Positions 22,774 through 33,430 of a stretch of 64,000 bases of DNA are shown here, in pieces. The DNA lies in NCBI GenBank assembly GCA_035048485.1, contig CM068587.1, positions 50,908,501-50,972,500 of the forward strand, read 5' to 3'. The stretch's first letter is position 1; the number at the start of each line of letters is the position of its first letter. Both the position numbers and the translations under genes were made by a program. This DNA is from Pteria penguin. Its lineage: Eukaryota; Mollusca; Bivalvia; Pterioida; Pteriidae. The notes beneath the pieces were generated by a model. The model did no database searches, had not been told where the DNA came from, and worked only from the letters and a program-made list of their open reading frames with translations.

Positions 22774-24108
22774 ATGCCACCTAGAAAACGGAAAGGGAAG
22801 ACGAATGAGCCGGTTCCGGTTGAAGTTGATGCAGAGTCGGAACAGTCAAGGGCAAACCCTACTGGAGCAAAGAAAGGCAGGCAAAACATGACGCCATCAG
22901 GCTTTGACTACGACCTACTGGCTGAGGCTATATTAAAAAAGCAGAACTTTCAGAATTCAAATGCATGTACGAGCGCAGCACCAACAGCAGGAACCAGTTC
23001 CTCACCAGATTATGGGCTGGATGTTGGAGCCATGGGAACTACACATAAGATCCAACATTTACATGATGGGCCAAAATCATCACCTTCGCCGGCTTCGATA
23101 GCCACATGTAACAATGGAAATGTTTCAATTCTAGTTGTTCTAAATACATTGTTTGGAGGTGAGTCAGCAGTCACCCATGATCCTTAGCCTCTAAACTTTA
23201 CAAACAGTATTCCGCTAGGGTCAACAGTTGCTGATAAACTAAAACAGAAAATTTGCGGGGATATTTACTTTGACATTAGGCTACTTCTTCCAAATCAAAC
23301 AGACGATAATTTTTCTGTATCAATTTAAAAGGGGGCGATTAACTTCCAACAAGGCAAATTTAATAAATTTCCTATTTCTATTAATCAATGGACTACGGTC
23401 TTCACCATCTTCATGGCCATTTACATACAAAAGAACTAGTTGAGGCTTCCATTCTCCTGAAATATTTCTTCATGATAAGAGAAATGGCTTATACAACAAC
23501 ATCTGATGCATGGCGACTCTGTGATGAGGAATTCAGGAAGTTAAGGCAGTCCTCGCGTCTCAAGTGGTAAGAACCCCTCACTGAGCTGGTCCTGCGAACT
23601 AATTTACAAGCTACATCCTCTGCACCCCCACAATATGCTAGAAATAACAGTCAGCCCTCTCTTGCAAAAAATGGCTACAAGCCATCACAAGGCAAAATTA
23701 AATTTTGCTACTCCTGTAACCAAGGAAAACCATGTAGGTATCAACCCTGTCCCTACAAGCATGCATGTCAGTCTTGCAAAGAGGAGCACCCCCGTATCAG
23801 ATGCAGTAAATCCATCACTGCTAATGGGTAAAAACAACCCATCAAACCTCCCAACGCCAGTAAGACCCGCAGCACTAAAGGAGTTGCTGAGAGGTTATGA
23901 TAAAAGTCAATCTGAATATTTGATTTCTGGGTTTTTCAATGGTTTTCGTTTAGGCTGTGTAGAATCCCCTACAAACAAATCCTCCAAAAATCATGGTTTC
24001 ATATCAAAACATCCCAATATTGTACAAGAAAATATTGAGAAAGAGCAACAACTAGGCAGAATTTCTGATGGCTCGGTGTCACCTCAATTTAACAATCTAG
24101 ATTGTTAA
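22774..24108 (+). pseudogene. Ngaro gag-like ORF with Cys/His cluster, broken
   Basis: Starts ATG with a basic, low-complexity N-terminus (MPPRKRKGK). An in-frame TAG at 23,185 and TAA at 23,326 interrupt the next section (GSTVADKLKQKI, DIYFDIRLLLP). After a frame change the core continues with LLKYFFMIREMAY, SDAWRLCDEEFRKLR, then a TAA at 23,568. A Cys/His cluster at about 23,705-23,812 reads C-x2-C-x5-C-x4-C-x4-H-x2-C-x2-C-x4-H-x4-C, a zinc-binding nucleic-acid module as found in DIRS/Ngaro gag proteins. The C-terminal part runs to the stop at 24,106-24,108 in another frame. Product would be the nucleocapsid-like protein packaging element RNA. Confidence 0.72.
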
Positions 24109-25367
24109 ATTGGGTGTGGTCCCTAAAAAGAGCCCAGGTCAATTTCGCTTAATTCATGACCTTTCATTCCCAGAGAATCACTCTGTAAACTCTAAAATTC
24201 CCAAGGAAAATAGTGAAGTCTCTTATGACACAATTGAATCAATTATCCTCCTTGTTAAAAAATTTGGTAAAGGTGCGCTTATGGCGAATGCGATATTCAA
24301 GATGGCTTCCGCAACATCCCAATCCATCCTGAGGATTATCATTTGTTGGGTTTCACTTGCGAAAACTTATTTTATTATGACAAATGTCTACCCATGGGAG
24401 CTAGTAGTTCCTGTCAAATATTTGAGAAATTAAGCTGTGCTTTATAATGGATCATGCTCAATAAATTTAAGGCAGGAGGTATGTCCCACATGATTGATGA
24501 ATTTTTTCTTCATAGGCCCTGCTCTATCCTCTAGTTGCCAGCCAGATCTGAACAATTTCATGTCTCTTCGTTCTGTAGTAGGAATCCCGCTTAATCCAAT
24601 GAAAACCTTTGGTCCTTCAGAAACTATTATAATATACGGCATTGAAGTTGACTCTTTGAAATTGGAATTTCATTTACCACAAGAAAAAAATTCTAAAATT
24701 GAGGACCTACTGACAAAAACATATATTCGAAAAAAAAATCAATCTTAGAGAGCTTCAATCCTTGATCGGTCTTTTGAATTTTGCCTGCTCGGTGGTTCGC
24801 CCTGGTAAGGCCTTCTTGAGAAAGCTCATTGACTTGACATGCAACATCAACAAACCTAATCACTTTATTCGTCTCACTTCCGAAACGAAGGCAGATTTAC
24901 AAATGTGGCTCAACTTTATTTCTCATTTTAATGGCATATCAGTTTTTCTCTATGATAAGTGGTTACGTTCTGATCATATATATGTATACACTGATGCGGC
25001 TTCCTCTACAGGTTTTGTTGGGGTGTTAGGATCCTCCTGGTTTGCAGGCCCATGGCCGGAAATTTTTCAGTCTTTTCACATAACAGTTTTAGAACTCTTC
25101 CCTATTGTCCGTGCAATGGAAATTTAGGGACCGTTTTTTAAAAACAGGAAAATTTTGTTCATGTCCGATAATGAAGCTGTGGTAGCCATTATCAACAAAA
25201 GCTCTAGCAAAGATAAGGTGATTATGAGATTAATGCGCCGGCTAGTTTTGGCAAGTCTCAATTTCAATTTCCTTTTCAAGCCTAAACATATTCCTGGTAA
25301 ATTCAATGTTGTCGCTGACAAACTTTCTCGCCTCAAATTCCAGGAAGCTTTAGCGACAGCTCCATGA
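24109..25367 (+). pseudogene. Ngaro reverse transcriptase-RNase H, broken
   Basis: RT opens with VVPKKSPGQFRLIHDLSFP, the DIRS-order motif, followed after a frameshift by a region containing the first catalytic aspartate and HLLGF, FYYDKCLPMG and SSSCQIFE. The usual aspartate pair is replaced: MIDEFFFIG at about 24,490-24,510 has Asp-Glu. RNase H follows with YVYTDAASSTGFVG (24,987), LELFPIV, MSDNEAVV (25,160) and KHIPGKFNVVADKLSR (25,285), the acidic residues being kept. A TAG at 25,126 stands for a tryptophan codon. At least three frame changes are present. The enzyme would copy element RNA into DNA; this copy cannot. Confidence 0.83.
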
Positions 25368-25399
25368 CTAGACAAGACACCAGTGGAGGTACCAGCCAA

Positions 25400-26309
25400 G
25401 CTTATGCACATCTGACCAAGTCAGAACTATCGTTACTCCAATCGTCGCTAGCCCCGTCTACAAAAAGTTCTTATAAGAAGAGTTGACTTCAATTGCAGCA
25501 GTTTTGTGCTCTCAGGGACTGTCCTATGCAGTTACCCATTTCAGAAATAACACTATGTAATTTCATAGCCCATTTGTTTGAAAATCATTACAGCCCTCTT
25601 CAATAGCCTCCATGTTATCTGCCATTGGCTACATTCATAAAATCCTAGGCTTTCATGACTATACTCAAACATTTCTAGTGCGTAAGATATTACAAGGTGC
25701 TAGCAAGCACTCAAAAAGTCCGGATTCCAGGCTTCCTATTACCTTACCCATTTTATCTAGGCTCATCAGTGCCCTAAACAACACAGTTTCAGAACATCAT
25801 AATAGATCCTTACTCCATGCACTGTTCACTTGAGCCTTCCATGGATTTTTTCGGATGGGTGAACTAATGGCTAAAACTTCTAACCTTTTACACAAAATCA
25901 TCCAAAGAGATGATGTTTCTTTTCCAGACAAAAACATATCGAAGTCAAAATAAGGTACTCTAAAACTCTACACAATACACATCCTATTTCGCTTTATATA
26001 TCAAACTCAGAATCCAAGCTAACATGTCCCGAGCTTTCTCTTCACTCTTATCTCTCTTCGCATTGTCACAATTCAGGGCCTTTATTTCAGTTCTCCTCAG
26101 GGACACCAGTTTCTCACCTTTTGTTTCTTTGCATCTCAATTCAGTTCATCGGGTTAAACCCAAATCTATATAAGGGTCACAGTTTCAGAATTGGGGCAGC
26201 TACAGAGGCTGAAAAAAGGGGGCTTTCCCAAATAGAAATTCAAAAAATGGGTAGGTGGAAGTCTGAAGCTTTCCAAAAATATATTCGTATTTCCTCTTTT
26301 AATTTATAA
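25400..26309 (+). pseudogene. Ngaro tyrosine recombinase, broken
   Basis: Recombinase of the phage-integrase type that inserts the circular element DNA. The N-terminal helical region is readable from KSELSLLQSSL (25,420) through IASMLSAIGYIHKILG (25,602). The first catalytic arginine lies in FRMGEL at about 25,850. The C-terminal box GHSFRIGAATEAEKRGL...KMGRWKSEAFQKYIR (26,175-26,295) holds the His-x-x-Arg motif, the GRW turn and the nucleophile tyrosine. Stops at about 25,482, 25,832 and 25,950 and frame changes between 25,950 and 26,120 inactivate it. Confidence 0.83.
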
Positions 26310-26349
26310 TAACAGGCAAATATAAATTCATACCTTAAATGCCAGCCAC

Positions 26350-26610
26350 ACAGGTTCAGCATCTGGCTGCTTGTGTGTGTACATTTCAGGTACAGCATAT
26401 GGCTGCCTGTACATGTATGTTTTCTGGCACATCTTGACTATCTCTGTGTTTCATTCAGGTACAGGTGTGTGTATTTGTGTGTGTGTGTGTACATATACAT
26501 CTCTGACTCAGGTACAGCATTTGGCTGCCTGTGTGTGTACATCTCAGGTACAGCATTTGGCTGCCTGTGTGTGTGGTTTTCAGGTACAACATTTGGCTGC
26601 CTGTCAACTT
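26350..26610 (+). repeat. CAGGTACAGCATTTGGCTGCC tandem array in the Ngaro 3' region
   Basis: Five copies of a unit containing CAGGTACAGCATTTGGCTGC and then CTGTGTGTGTACAT-like sequence, at about 26,353, 26,388, 26,513, 26,546 and 26,582, with a related CAGGTACAGGTGTG at 26,456. It follows the recombinase directly. Confidence 0.8.
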
Positions 26611-26972
26611 TGATTTTATTTACATGTATTTATTCTCATTGTATTAGCCAATACTCATGTTTGCCTTGTGCTGGGGACCAGGGGGCTGCTGACTCATTGT
26701 AGTGTTGTGCATACTTGTTGTTTTGAGGGTTTCAACTCATTCACACAGACAGTATTTTGATGGTGGTCAGTTGATGTTTAATTTTTCCTTTCTAGCTACC
26801 TTTTTCTAGCTAGATTTTTACCTTATTTATCCATAGTTTTAATGTTGCCTTTCCTCTTTCTGATTTGATTTCTGCAATATTTAGTAAATCCTTTCCTTTG
26901 TACTTTGTAAGTAGTAGACTTAGAGGGACATCAAGTGGTGGTCAATCCTCTAGTGCCCCTACAGGATTGTTT

Positions 26973-27093
26973 GGCCTTTTTTGCACCACATTTTTTTTTT
27001 CTTTGCACCACATTTTTTTTGTAATTTTCACACAGATTGTATTGTGTGTGGTTTCTATTTTTTGGCTGGGAGACAATTTATTATATTTAAGTT
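26973..27093 (+). repeat. Ngaro split direct repeat B1
   Basis: CCTTTTTTGCACCACATTTT to GGGAGACAATTTATTATATT and AAGTTG. It matches B2 at 27,561-27,676. CACCACATTTTTTT is doubled inside B1 only. Confidence 0.85.
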
Positions 27094-27303
27094 GATTATG
27101 TGTTCATGTACATTCTTGTCATCTTTACCAACTTTGTCTCAATTCTACATTGATTGTTTGTAAGTCTCCCAGCCACTATTTTGTATTAACGCCTTCGTCA
27201 TTTTATAATAAATGACATTTGTTGCAATTTATATTGTCTTTGTCTCATTCAATATGGAATCAAAGTATGGATGGTCCCTCTTCAGCTTATTGCTAGTTTT
27301 AGC

Positions 27304-27511
27304 ATAAATACAGGTTTATTATCAAATAAAACCTTTTATGATAAACTTGCGTACAAATCCGTTTTCATTCGGGTGCCAGAATTTCTGTAAATTTACATCA
27401 CATTCAATTAAAATTATCAGCCAATCAAATTGATGCATTTTAGCTCAGTATCATATATTGTTTACATTTTTGGAGTGCTGTACCTTTTGTAAATTTCTGA
27501 GGAAAAAGTTA
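27304..27511 (+). repeat. Ngaro split direct repeat A2
   Basis: Second copy of the A repeat (A1 at 20,494-20,701), lying between B1 and B2 as expected for split direct repeats. Confidence 0.9.
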
Positions 27512-27560
27512 CCTCCTCCTCCACTCCATCCTCCTCATGCTTTATTCTCACTTGTTGGTG

Positions 27561-27676
27561 TGCCTTTTTTGCACCACATTTTTTATTCCAAGATTGTTTT
27601 TTGTAATTGTCACACAGATCATTGTGTGTGTGGTTTCTATTTTTTGGCTGGGAGACAATTTATTGTATTTAAGTTG
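27561..27676 (+). repeat. Ngaro split direct repeat B2, right end of element
   Basis: Matches B1 from CCTTTTTTGCACCACATTTT to AAGTTG, sharing TTTTTGGCTGGGAGACAATT. The element is taken to end at 27,676. Confidence 0.85.
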
Positions 27677-29066
27677 GGGGAGATTATGGGGGAGATACTC
27701 CCTCATGCATAGTAATAGGCAAACACGGAGTATTGTATGTATATTACAATGTATGGAATAAGTCAAACATGAACCTCTGTACTACATTATATTGAAGTGT
27801 GCATTATTAAACAATTATTAAGTCGCTATGGAGGTGTAAGCATTACCTCCTGACCAATCTCACCAGCCATTATGCCATATATATGTATGCAAGCTAATGT
27901 AACTCGTATTTATACCAAGTGTTAATTGTATAACCATAGTCAAAGTGGTAAAAACGTCATGTTATATATAATATAGTGTGATACTGAGTTATCACAATGT
28001 AAAAAGTTTATCAAGGACTACAATCAGATAATGAAATCAACGCATCAGAAAATGATTTCCGATAAGTGTAAAGACAGTGTTATAACGACTGTAAAAGTTG
28101 CAAAAATTAGACATCAAACGCTGTTAACTTTTCGCTCAATAAATTGTTTCTGTGAAGGAAGGAAGCGAAGTTTTATATCGAATCATGCATCGTATTTATA
28201 CATTGTACATGTTTAGATTTACATTCTGTTTAATGATGTTATGCATCCGGTAGGTGGCAATTTATTAGTACCTAAATCTAATGAATTCCGTCCACATTAA
28301 AGACTAATATCAGACCACCTATAAATTTGTAGATTCGCATGTGAGCTATAATATGTTAATGGTATATGTTTCTTACACGGGAATGATATATTTCAAACAT
28401 TTGAGCAAATATAATACACTAAATGATAGGGGAAAAATACAATTCAATAAATAAACGAAGAGAGAAGATATCTGACTTCTCTGTATGAAAAAACACCGTA
28501 GTACCAACTCAGGACGCTCAGTTGAAGTAAAAATCACCAATTACGAAAGCAATACAATCGAAGAACATATATGAAGAATTTACAAATAATTATTTTATAG
28601 AGATTTATGAAAAACGTTAAAAGGTAAAAATATGAACAATATTATTATTTTGGAATGAATATAAATAAAAGGGTGTAGAGTAAGTGATAATAATATGAGC
28701 CAACCACGCACTGCCCGTGTAATAGCGAGCTTATGTCCATCTTTATCTTGTTTTACATATAAGGTAACAGCATCTACCTAATATTTATCATCTACATACA
28801 TTGATACTTTAAGGGATGATTTTACAATTAGAGTGAGGACAACATATAAATTCAATCGAGGCGACGGAGGCGAGATAAATCGGGACAGGTTGTTAAATTC
28901 ATATTAAATTAACATATCTTAAATGTCGGCATACTGTTTAAAAGAAACTGCTCTTTCAAGTTATGCAGTTAAGATTACTGAAAATGGTCATTAAGTGACA
29001 AAAATAGCGATCGTCGATATATTGGGCGTAAATCGGTTAACCTCACCTATTGATTGACTATCAAAT
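27677..29066. other. AT-rich stretch without a gene
   Basis: A minus-strand fragment of the CCTAAGTCGG repeat lies at about 28,495-28,540 (GTACCAACTCAGGACGCTCA). Otherwise only short open frames, none recognisable. Confidence 0.4.
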
Positions 29067-29270
29067 CCTAAGTAGGTATCGTAACTGCACTATAATCGAA
29101 TAGTTTTGTGATGTCCTCATGTGTTTTTTTTTCAAATCGTTCTATTATATACTGTATATTTCCATGGTGACTTCTGTCATACTTGAAACTTATGCAACTT
29201 TTGGGTTTTTTCCTTGTGTGAAGTGAATCACGTTTCAAATAACTCATACTCTGTACTTTTTTTAACATTG
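29067..29270 (+). repeat. Dispersed repeat with CCTAAGTCGGTATCGTAA, copy
   Basis: CCTAAGTAGGTATCGTAACT, then GCACTATAATCGAATAGTTT and CCATGGTGACTTCTGTCATA. The same series of blocks recurs at 33,418-33,545 and 55,540-55,670 (plus) and in part on minus at 14,550-14,620 and 28,495-28,540. Confidence 0.75.
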
Positions 29271-29984
29271 TAAGTGTTACAGTAAAGGGTAATAATGACT
29301 GTCGGAGTGAGTGTCCGCCATTAAGGTACTGAGTATGGCTATTATCAGCCTACTCTCGTATGATCAGTAAAGGACTTTTAAATAAGTTTACAAGGCCTTG
29401 CATCGACTGATACTACCCACAGGGATTTTTATTTTTGTGGGGGGGGGGGATGGGCGTGGGTTTATTTGTTTATTATTATTATTGATTGTTATGATTGTTA
29501 TTTCGATCCATGTCCCTATGTCGAGTTGTAGCTTGTACTAACAGAAAAATGGGTTATGTAACAGGTGTATAACCAGGTTATCATCTGGGGTCAGTCATAT
29601 CTCAGCATAGGTATCCTTGGCAAAAGTGAAAGCGACATTCCAGAAACTGTCATCCGTATTACGTAATAAACTTATTGGATTTATGTCGGTTGTTCAACCC
29701 CAGTCATCCATAATTAATATGGCATACACGAGGAAGTAATGCAGTGAATTGATGTTCGTTTTTTATCCAATGGCAGATCAAGCGCCTCCTTTAATTTGCC
29801 GTGGGGGGGGCGAATTTTGTCGATTTTAACAGAAAATCGGCCAAACTACAGGGTTTTGATAAAATTTTGGGTCGCTTAAAGGCAACGCCATGTCGGGAAA
29901 GAAATGTGTATAGAAGAGAAATTTTGAATTACGCTTATGTTTAGATTTTGTCAATGTGTTAAGCTTATTCATCTTTAAATCAAT
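29271..29984. other. Non-coding stretch
   Basis: A G-run near 29,440 and short TTATT repeats near 29,470-29,500. Nothing gene-like seen. Confidence 0.35.
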
Positions 29985-29989
29985 GAATA

Positions 29990-30140
29990 AGGATTAAACG
30001 TTTAAATGTGTTCTAAAAGAGAAATAACATAGACTGATACCAGTATTATAGGCAATAACAGAACTACGTTAGAAAGATGAATCCCGGACCCGAACCTAGA
30101 ACTTGCTGCTATCAAAGCGGACGCTCTATCGTTGCGCTTG
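29990..30140 (-). mobile_element. tRNA-derived SINE, family C
   Basis: On minus: GATAGAGCGTCCGCTTTGAT (head), GGTTCGGGTCC (B box, altered), GGGATTCATCTTTCTAACGT, then a body ending TTATTTCTCTTTTAGAACAC...TTAAACGTTTAATCCTTATT. The same body occurs at 36,557-36,715. Confidence 0.75.
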
Positions 30141-30169
30141 GCCGATACCGGCATCCGTCAGAGTTTCCA

Positions 30170-30295
30170 ATCGGTAATCCTCGAAACCCGACAATAGGTT
30201 ACCCTGGTTTTTCCCTCACAGCCAGGATGAAAAATTGTGACCGGACCCGGGAATCGAACCCAGAACACTCGCACCATTGAGCTATCCTCCATGTA
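30170..30295 (-). mobile_element. Second tRNA-like SINE head, family D
   Basis: On minus: GGATAGCTCAATGGTGCGAG (A box), GGGTTCGATTCCCGGGTCC (B box), GGTCACAATTTTTCATCCTG. It stands directly upstream of the family C SINE in the same orientation, so two Pol III heads are in tandem. No tRNA cloverleaf closes, so it is not a tRNA gene. Confidence 0.65.
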
Positions 30296-30616
30296 CTAAA
30301 TAGTACATAATACTATCCACATTTAACCAGAAACATAGTTTGCCTCACATAAATTTGCTAATTTTATTTTTAGGGGATTTGAGGAGGATGTTAGTCGTCT
30401 CGAATATTAATTCATTATTTTACTAAATTGACAGAAAGGGGAAGGAGGTACTCTTTTTCTATTTAGTCGCAATTCTTGATCCGCCTGACTATATAGATCT
30501 ATGTGGACACATATGTACAAGTTTATCGGTTAATCTCTTTCATTCGATGACGTTTTTTCTAGTATTGCATACAATTCCATGACGTCACTACTGCAGTATA
30601 TGTTTACAAGAGCATC

Positions 30617-30931
30617 GTGTGTCTTGTAGATCATCTAGATAAAAAATGTAACCGTGTGTTTCAAAATAAATGCATTTTAGAGAGCGCCAGCGAACTCGCA
30701 AAGCGGGTTCGCAGAGCGAACTTAATGGTAAAGCGTGTCAAATTAACTAGACAAACCGAAATAGCATCTCAGTCCCCATACACTGTTCGAAATTTCTTTG
30801 TGTATCAAAATGTTCATCCAGTGCCAGTGGCGGCGGCCATTACTTTTCTTCTGGTTACTAAAGTGCATTACTTGCACAATGGACACAGCGTTCAGGTAAA
30901 ACGTTTGAAAGACTACAGTTTACCCGGATGA
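30617..30931 (+). CDS. Unidentified 104-codon ORF
   Basis: Open from a GTG-type codon at 30,617 to the stop at 30,931, with no family recognised. The middle is basic (SELAKRVRRANLMVKRVKL), the C-terminus mixed hydrophobic (VPVAAAITFLLVTKVHYL). TTTACAAG and TCTTGTAG before it could be acceptors, so an exon is possible, but there is no conserved partner in the window. An inverted repeat GCGAACTCGC / GCGGGTTCGC lies at about 30,689-30,711. Could be chance. Confidence 0.25.
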   Translation: MCLVDHLDKKCNRVFQNKCILESASELAKRVRRANLMVKRVKLTRQTEIASQSPYTVRNFFVYQNVHPVPVAAAITFLLVTKVHYLHNGHSVQVKRLKDYSLPG

Positions 30932-31449
30932 ATGTTTATACTAGAATTGAGTTTCAAGGTTGCTACAGTGCATGATCCGTAACATTTTAATTACGCTTAA
31001 CTAAAACGTTTAAAAGACTAGAATACAGAAGACAAAATGTCGTCAATTTGAAAAGTAGTTCCAACTTTGAGATGCTGTAATTCAGTGGGAGTTTGAATTT
31101 ATTTAAAGGTAAGTACATAATTTGAAAGTTGATTCAATGCAGATTGATTACACGTGTAACAAATATTTGCAGATTGGTGTTTCTAAGAAGGATAAATTTT
31201 CACCAAGAGGTGGTGTGGTCCACAAGTGCATGTGTGTGGAAATACGAAAACAACAACTTTAATGACAGCGTTTGTCTCTGCCTTCGTGGACACCTATGTT
31301 ATAGTGGTAATTTATAAGAATTGTTGAGTTGGTACTACTGAAATTTTCTAATCAGAATTTTTAGTGAATTTTTTTCATACTGTAAAAGTGAAAATTTATG
31401 ACTTTAACATTGAAATCAATGGAAAAAAGTTTAATGTTATGATACCTAC

Positions 31450-31870
31450 TATTTAATTGTTATAGATGTAGTAGACTGGAGTTGACTGCTCTTGCTTGCT
31501 ATAGCTGTGCGAAGAGACAGGTAACCATTGCCATTCTGGAGAGGCTCGATTCACTCCTACGGTAGTGTTATTTATAGCACAGGCGGTAAGGGCAGATAAC
31601 AAGCAGTACACACTACTTGTAGATATAATTTGTCTGCAGTAGCATACGCAGCATTAGTATACAGTAACTGATGTAATTTATGAGAGGCGCGAGATGTATA
31701 ACTTCGAGGATTTAATTAATATTCTATTGTTGATTCAAGATTAAATGAATGAAACAAAACGAGATCCAGAGAGAGAAAAATAACCGATAACGTGTCACTT
31801 GAACCTAGGTCAACTTCGTTATAAATTAGTGGTCAACTGTCTAGATATTTTAAGATCTAGACAGGCATTG
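31450..31870 (-). repeat. TATA-bearing dispersed repeat, copy 2 (inverted partner of 10,560-11,060)
   Basis: Read on minus it follows the 10.56-11.06 kb copy: AGATCTTAAAATATCTAGAC, GTGACACGTTATCGGTTA, CTCGCGCCTCTCATAAATTA, AGTGTGTACTGCTTGTTATC, CTGTGCTATAAATAACACTA (about 31,565-31,585), CCTCTCCAGAATGGCAATGG and CTCTTCGCACAGCTATAGCA. The TATA box and the 25-60 bp after it are among the best-kept parts. Confidence 0.65.
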
Positions 31871-32220
31871 CTAGTCTATAGATGTAAGTCTCGGACCTAT
31901 GGTAGATCTAATTAATATACAGAAAGTCTTACCAGTAAAGTGAAATCAAAATATTCCTACTGGCCTCTTTCTTTTGAACGCGGAGGAATTAAGTAAAGAG
32001 TAGGACGGAACAAGATGTCTGAAAAGTGAAAATTGCAGAGGAGTTTGCGTGATTGTAAGTAGACTGCTGAAAATTAATGTTAATCTCTTCATTTACATTT
32101 CTCTTTGATTAGGGTTGCTTTTTAAAATTTATAGCACAAAATTTTCAGTTCGTTTAACATAAACATGTTATTAGACCCATGTTGTGATGCCGGTTGACAG
32201 CTTGCGTGGGCGGGTTCTAC

Positions 32221-32285
32221 TACTTACCGAAATGACTCATTATTTACCGAAATGACTCAGTAAGTTACCGAAATTACCCGTTTTT
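32221..32285 (+). repeat. Three tandem TTACCGAAATGACTCA units
   Basis: CTTACCGAAATGACTCATTA, TTTACCGAAATGACTCAGTA, GTTACCGAAATTACCC. The first two include TGACTCA, the AP-1/bZIP core. Confidence 0.7.
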
Positions 32286-32699
32286 CATTCTTATTTGACC
32301 TGATATGGATAGATGGATTGTAGTTACATGTAATAGCTGACTTTTAATGCAAATACCACCTTTTAATAGATAATACCGATGGCTCGAATTTCCTCTGTTG
32401 CACCCAATGCATCGATAACTCTAAGTTCTTTCATTGTATCTTACAATGAATTTTTAGAATTGGGTTTAAAAACTTATTGGATGTGTAATGTCAATGAAAA
32501 AATAGAGAGTTAAATTTAACATGACATGTCAGTAGTGGATCCAGGTTTTCCGAAAAGGGAGGGGGGGGGGGGCACATCTGTATTATGACTCGGTCATTTT
32601 TAGCGCCAAATCTGGTTTTTTAGTTATAAATATCATCTGTAAAGAGGAAAATTAAGAGAAATTAATTTCATATTTTCTTCAGACAATCATGTAAATTAA

Positions 32700-33430
32700 T
32701 TTGTCAAATGTTTTATTTATACTCCGTTCATTCAATCAAAGAACTTGGAGATATTGCTCTTTACGTATTTGGCGCAACAGAGGAAATTCTAGCCATAAGC
32801 ATTATCTATTGCAAGGTGGAATTTGCATGCAAAATCATCAATTACATGTAACTATCACTCTTCCATCCATCGGGTCAAATAAGAATGAAATACAGGTAAC
32901 TTATTCAAACAAATCTAAGTGTGCCAAATTTGCTCAAATCACAAATAGTTCTACTCATAAATCTAATTCCCTGACGAATTCAGGTATTTCAAATGAGCGC
33001 TCATATTCTGTAAAACCTTCCGCTGTAATTGTAAATAAATCTCATGCCAGATGTACATTAACAACCCCTGGAGGTCATATGCTGATGTTGTAAAATCAAA
33101 TCATCCAAAACAGAATAAGACATATCAGAAACACAGCCCAAAATGTAACCGTAGAAAAATCTAATACCATTGCTAACAAAAATGCAAAAAAAAAATGACC
33201 TAGAAAATACAGTAAACAATAGTGCCATTAGTGGTTTGAAACCAGGAATATCTGTATCAGTACACCAGAGTGAGTGTGTATACCAAAGCATAAAATTTGA
33301 TGTCATAGAAATAGATGATCAGTACTTTAAAAAGATAAATGTACCAGGTGATGGAAAATATTTTTTCTATAAACCGGTTAACCACACCATTTGTTTGGCT
33401 TTTGTCAAATTAAATGACTGTCCTAAGTCG
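32700..33430 (+). pseudogene. Transposon-like relic with OTU-type motif
   Basis: Several short overlapping frames read like pieces of one decayed protein. A first piece gives KELGDIALYVFGATEEI (about 32,740-32,790), a middle one NNPWRSYADVVKSNHP (about 33,060-33,110), and a last one EIDDQYFKKINVPGDGKYFF (33,308-33,367). The last resembles the start of an OTU cysteine-protease fold, V-x-G-D-G-N-C-L/F-F-R, with the catalytic cysteine replaced by tyrosine. OTU domains are carried by some animal Helitrons and LTR/non-LTR elements. Frameshifts and stops separate the pieces. Which element it came from cannot be told. Confidence 0.45.

Larger units (their letters stand above)
20494..27676 (+). mobile_element. 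Ngaro-type tyrosine-recombinase retrotransposon, near full length, inactivated
   Basis: The outline is diagnostic: A1 (20,494-20,701), coding region, B1 (26,973-27,093), A2 (27,304-27,511), B2 (27,561-27,676), that is, split direct repeats A1...B1A2B2. This arrangement defines Ngaro-like members of the DIRS order, which integrate as circles by a tyrosine recombinase rather than a DDE integrase. In order inside: an SGNH hydrolase ORF, a repeat-rich leader, a gag-like ORF with a Cys/His cluster, reverse transcriptase with RNase H, a tyrosine recombinase, and a tandem array. SGNH hydrolase ORFs are known from some Ngaro elements. Several stops and frameshifts, plus a changed RT catalytic site, show it is dead. 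A1 and A2 differ at only about ten sites, so insertion is fairly recent. Confidence 0.87.

Noticed and set aside
20494..27676. LTR retrotransposon (Gypsy-like) from the ~210-bp direct repeats
   Set aside because: The A2 copy sits between two B repeats, and a tyrosine recombinase replaces the DDE integrase and protease; this is a Ngaro layout.
27458..27766. Several ORFs of 72-84 codons around 27.5-27.7 kb
   Set aside because: They are frames through the non-coding A2 and B2 terminal repeats of the Ngaro element.
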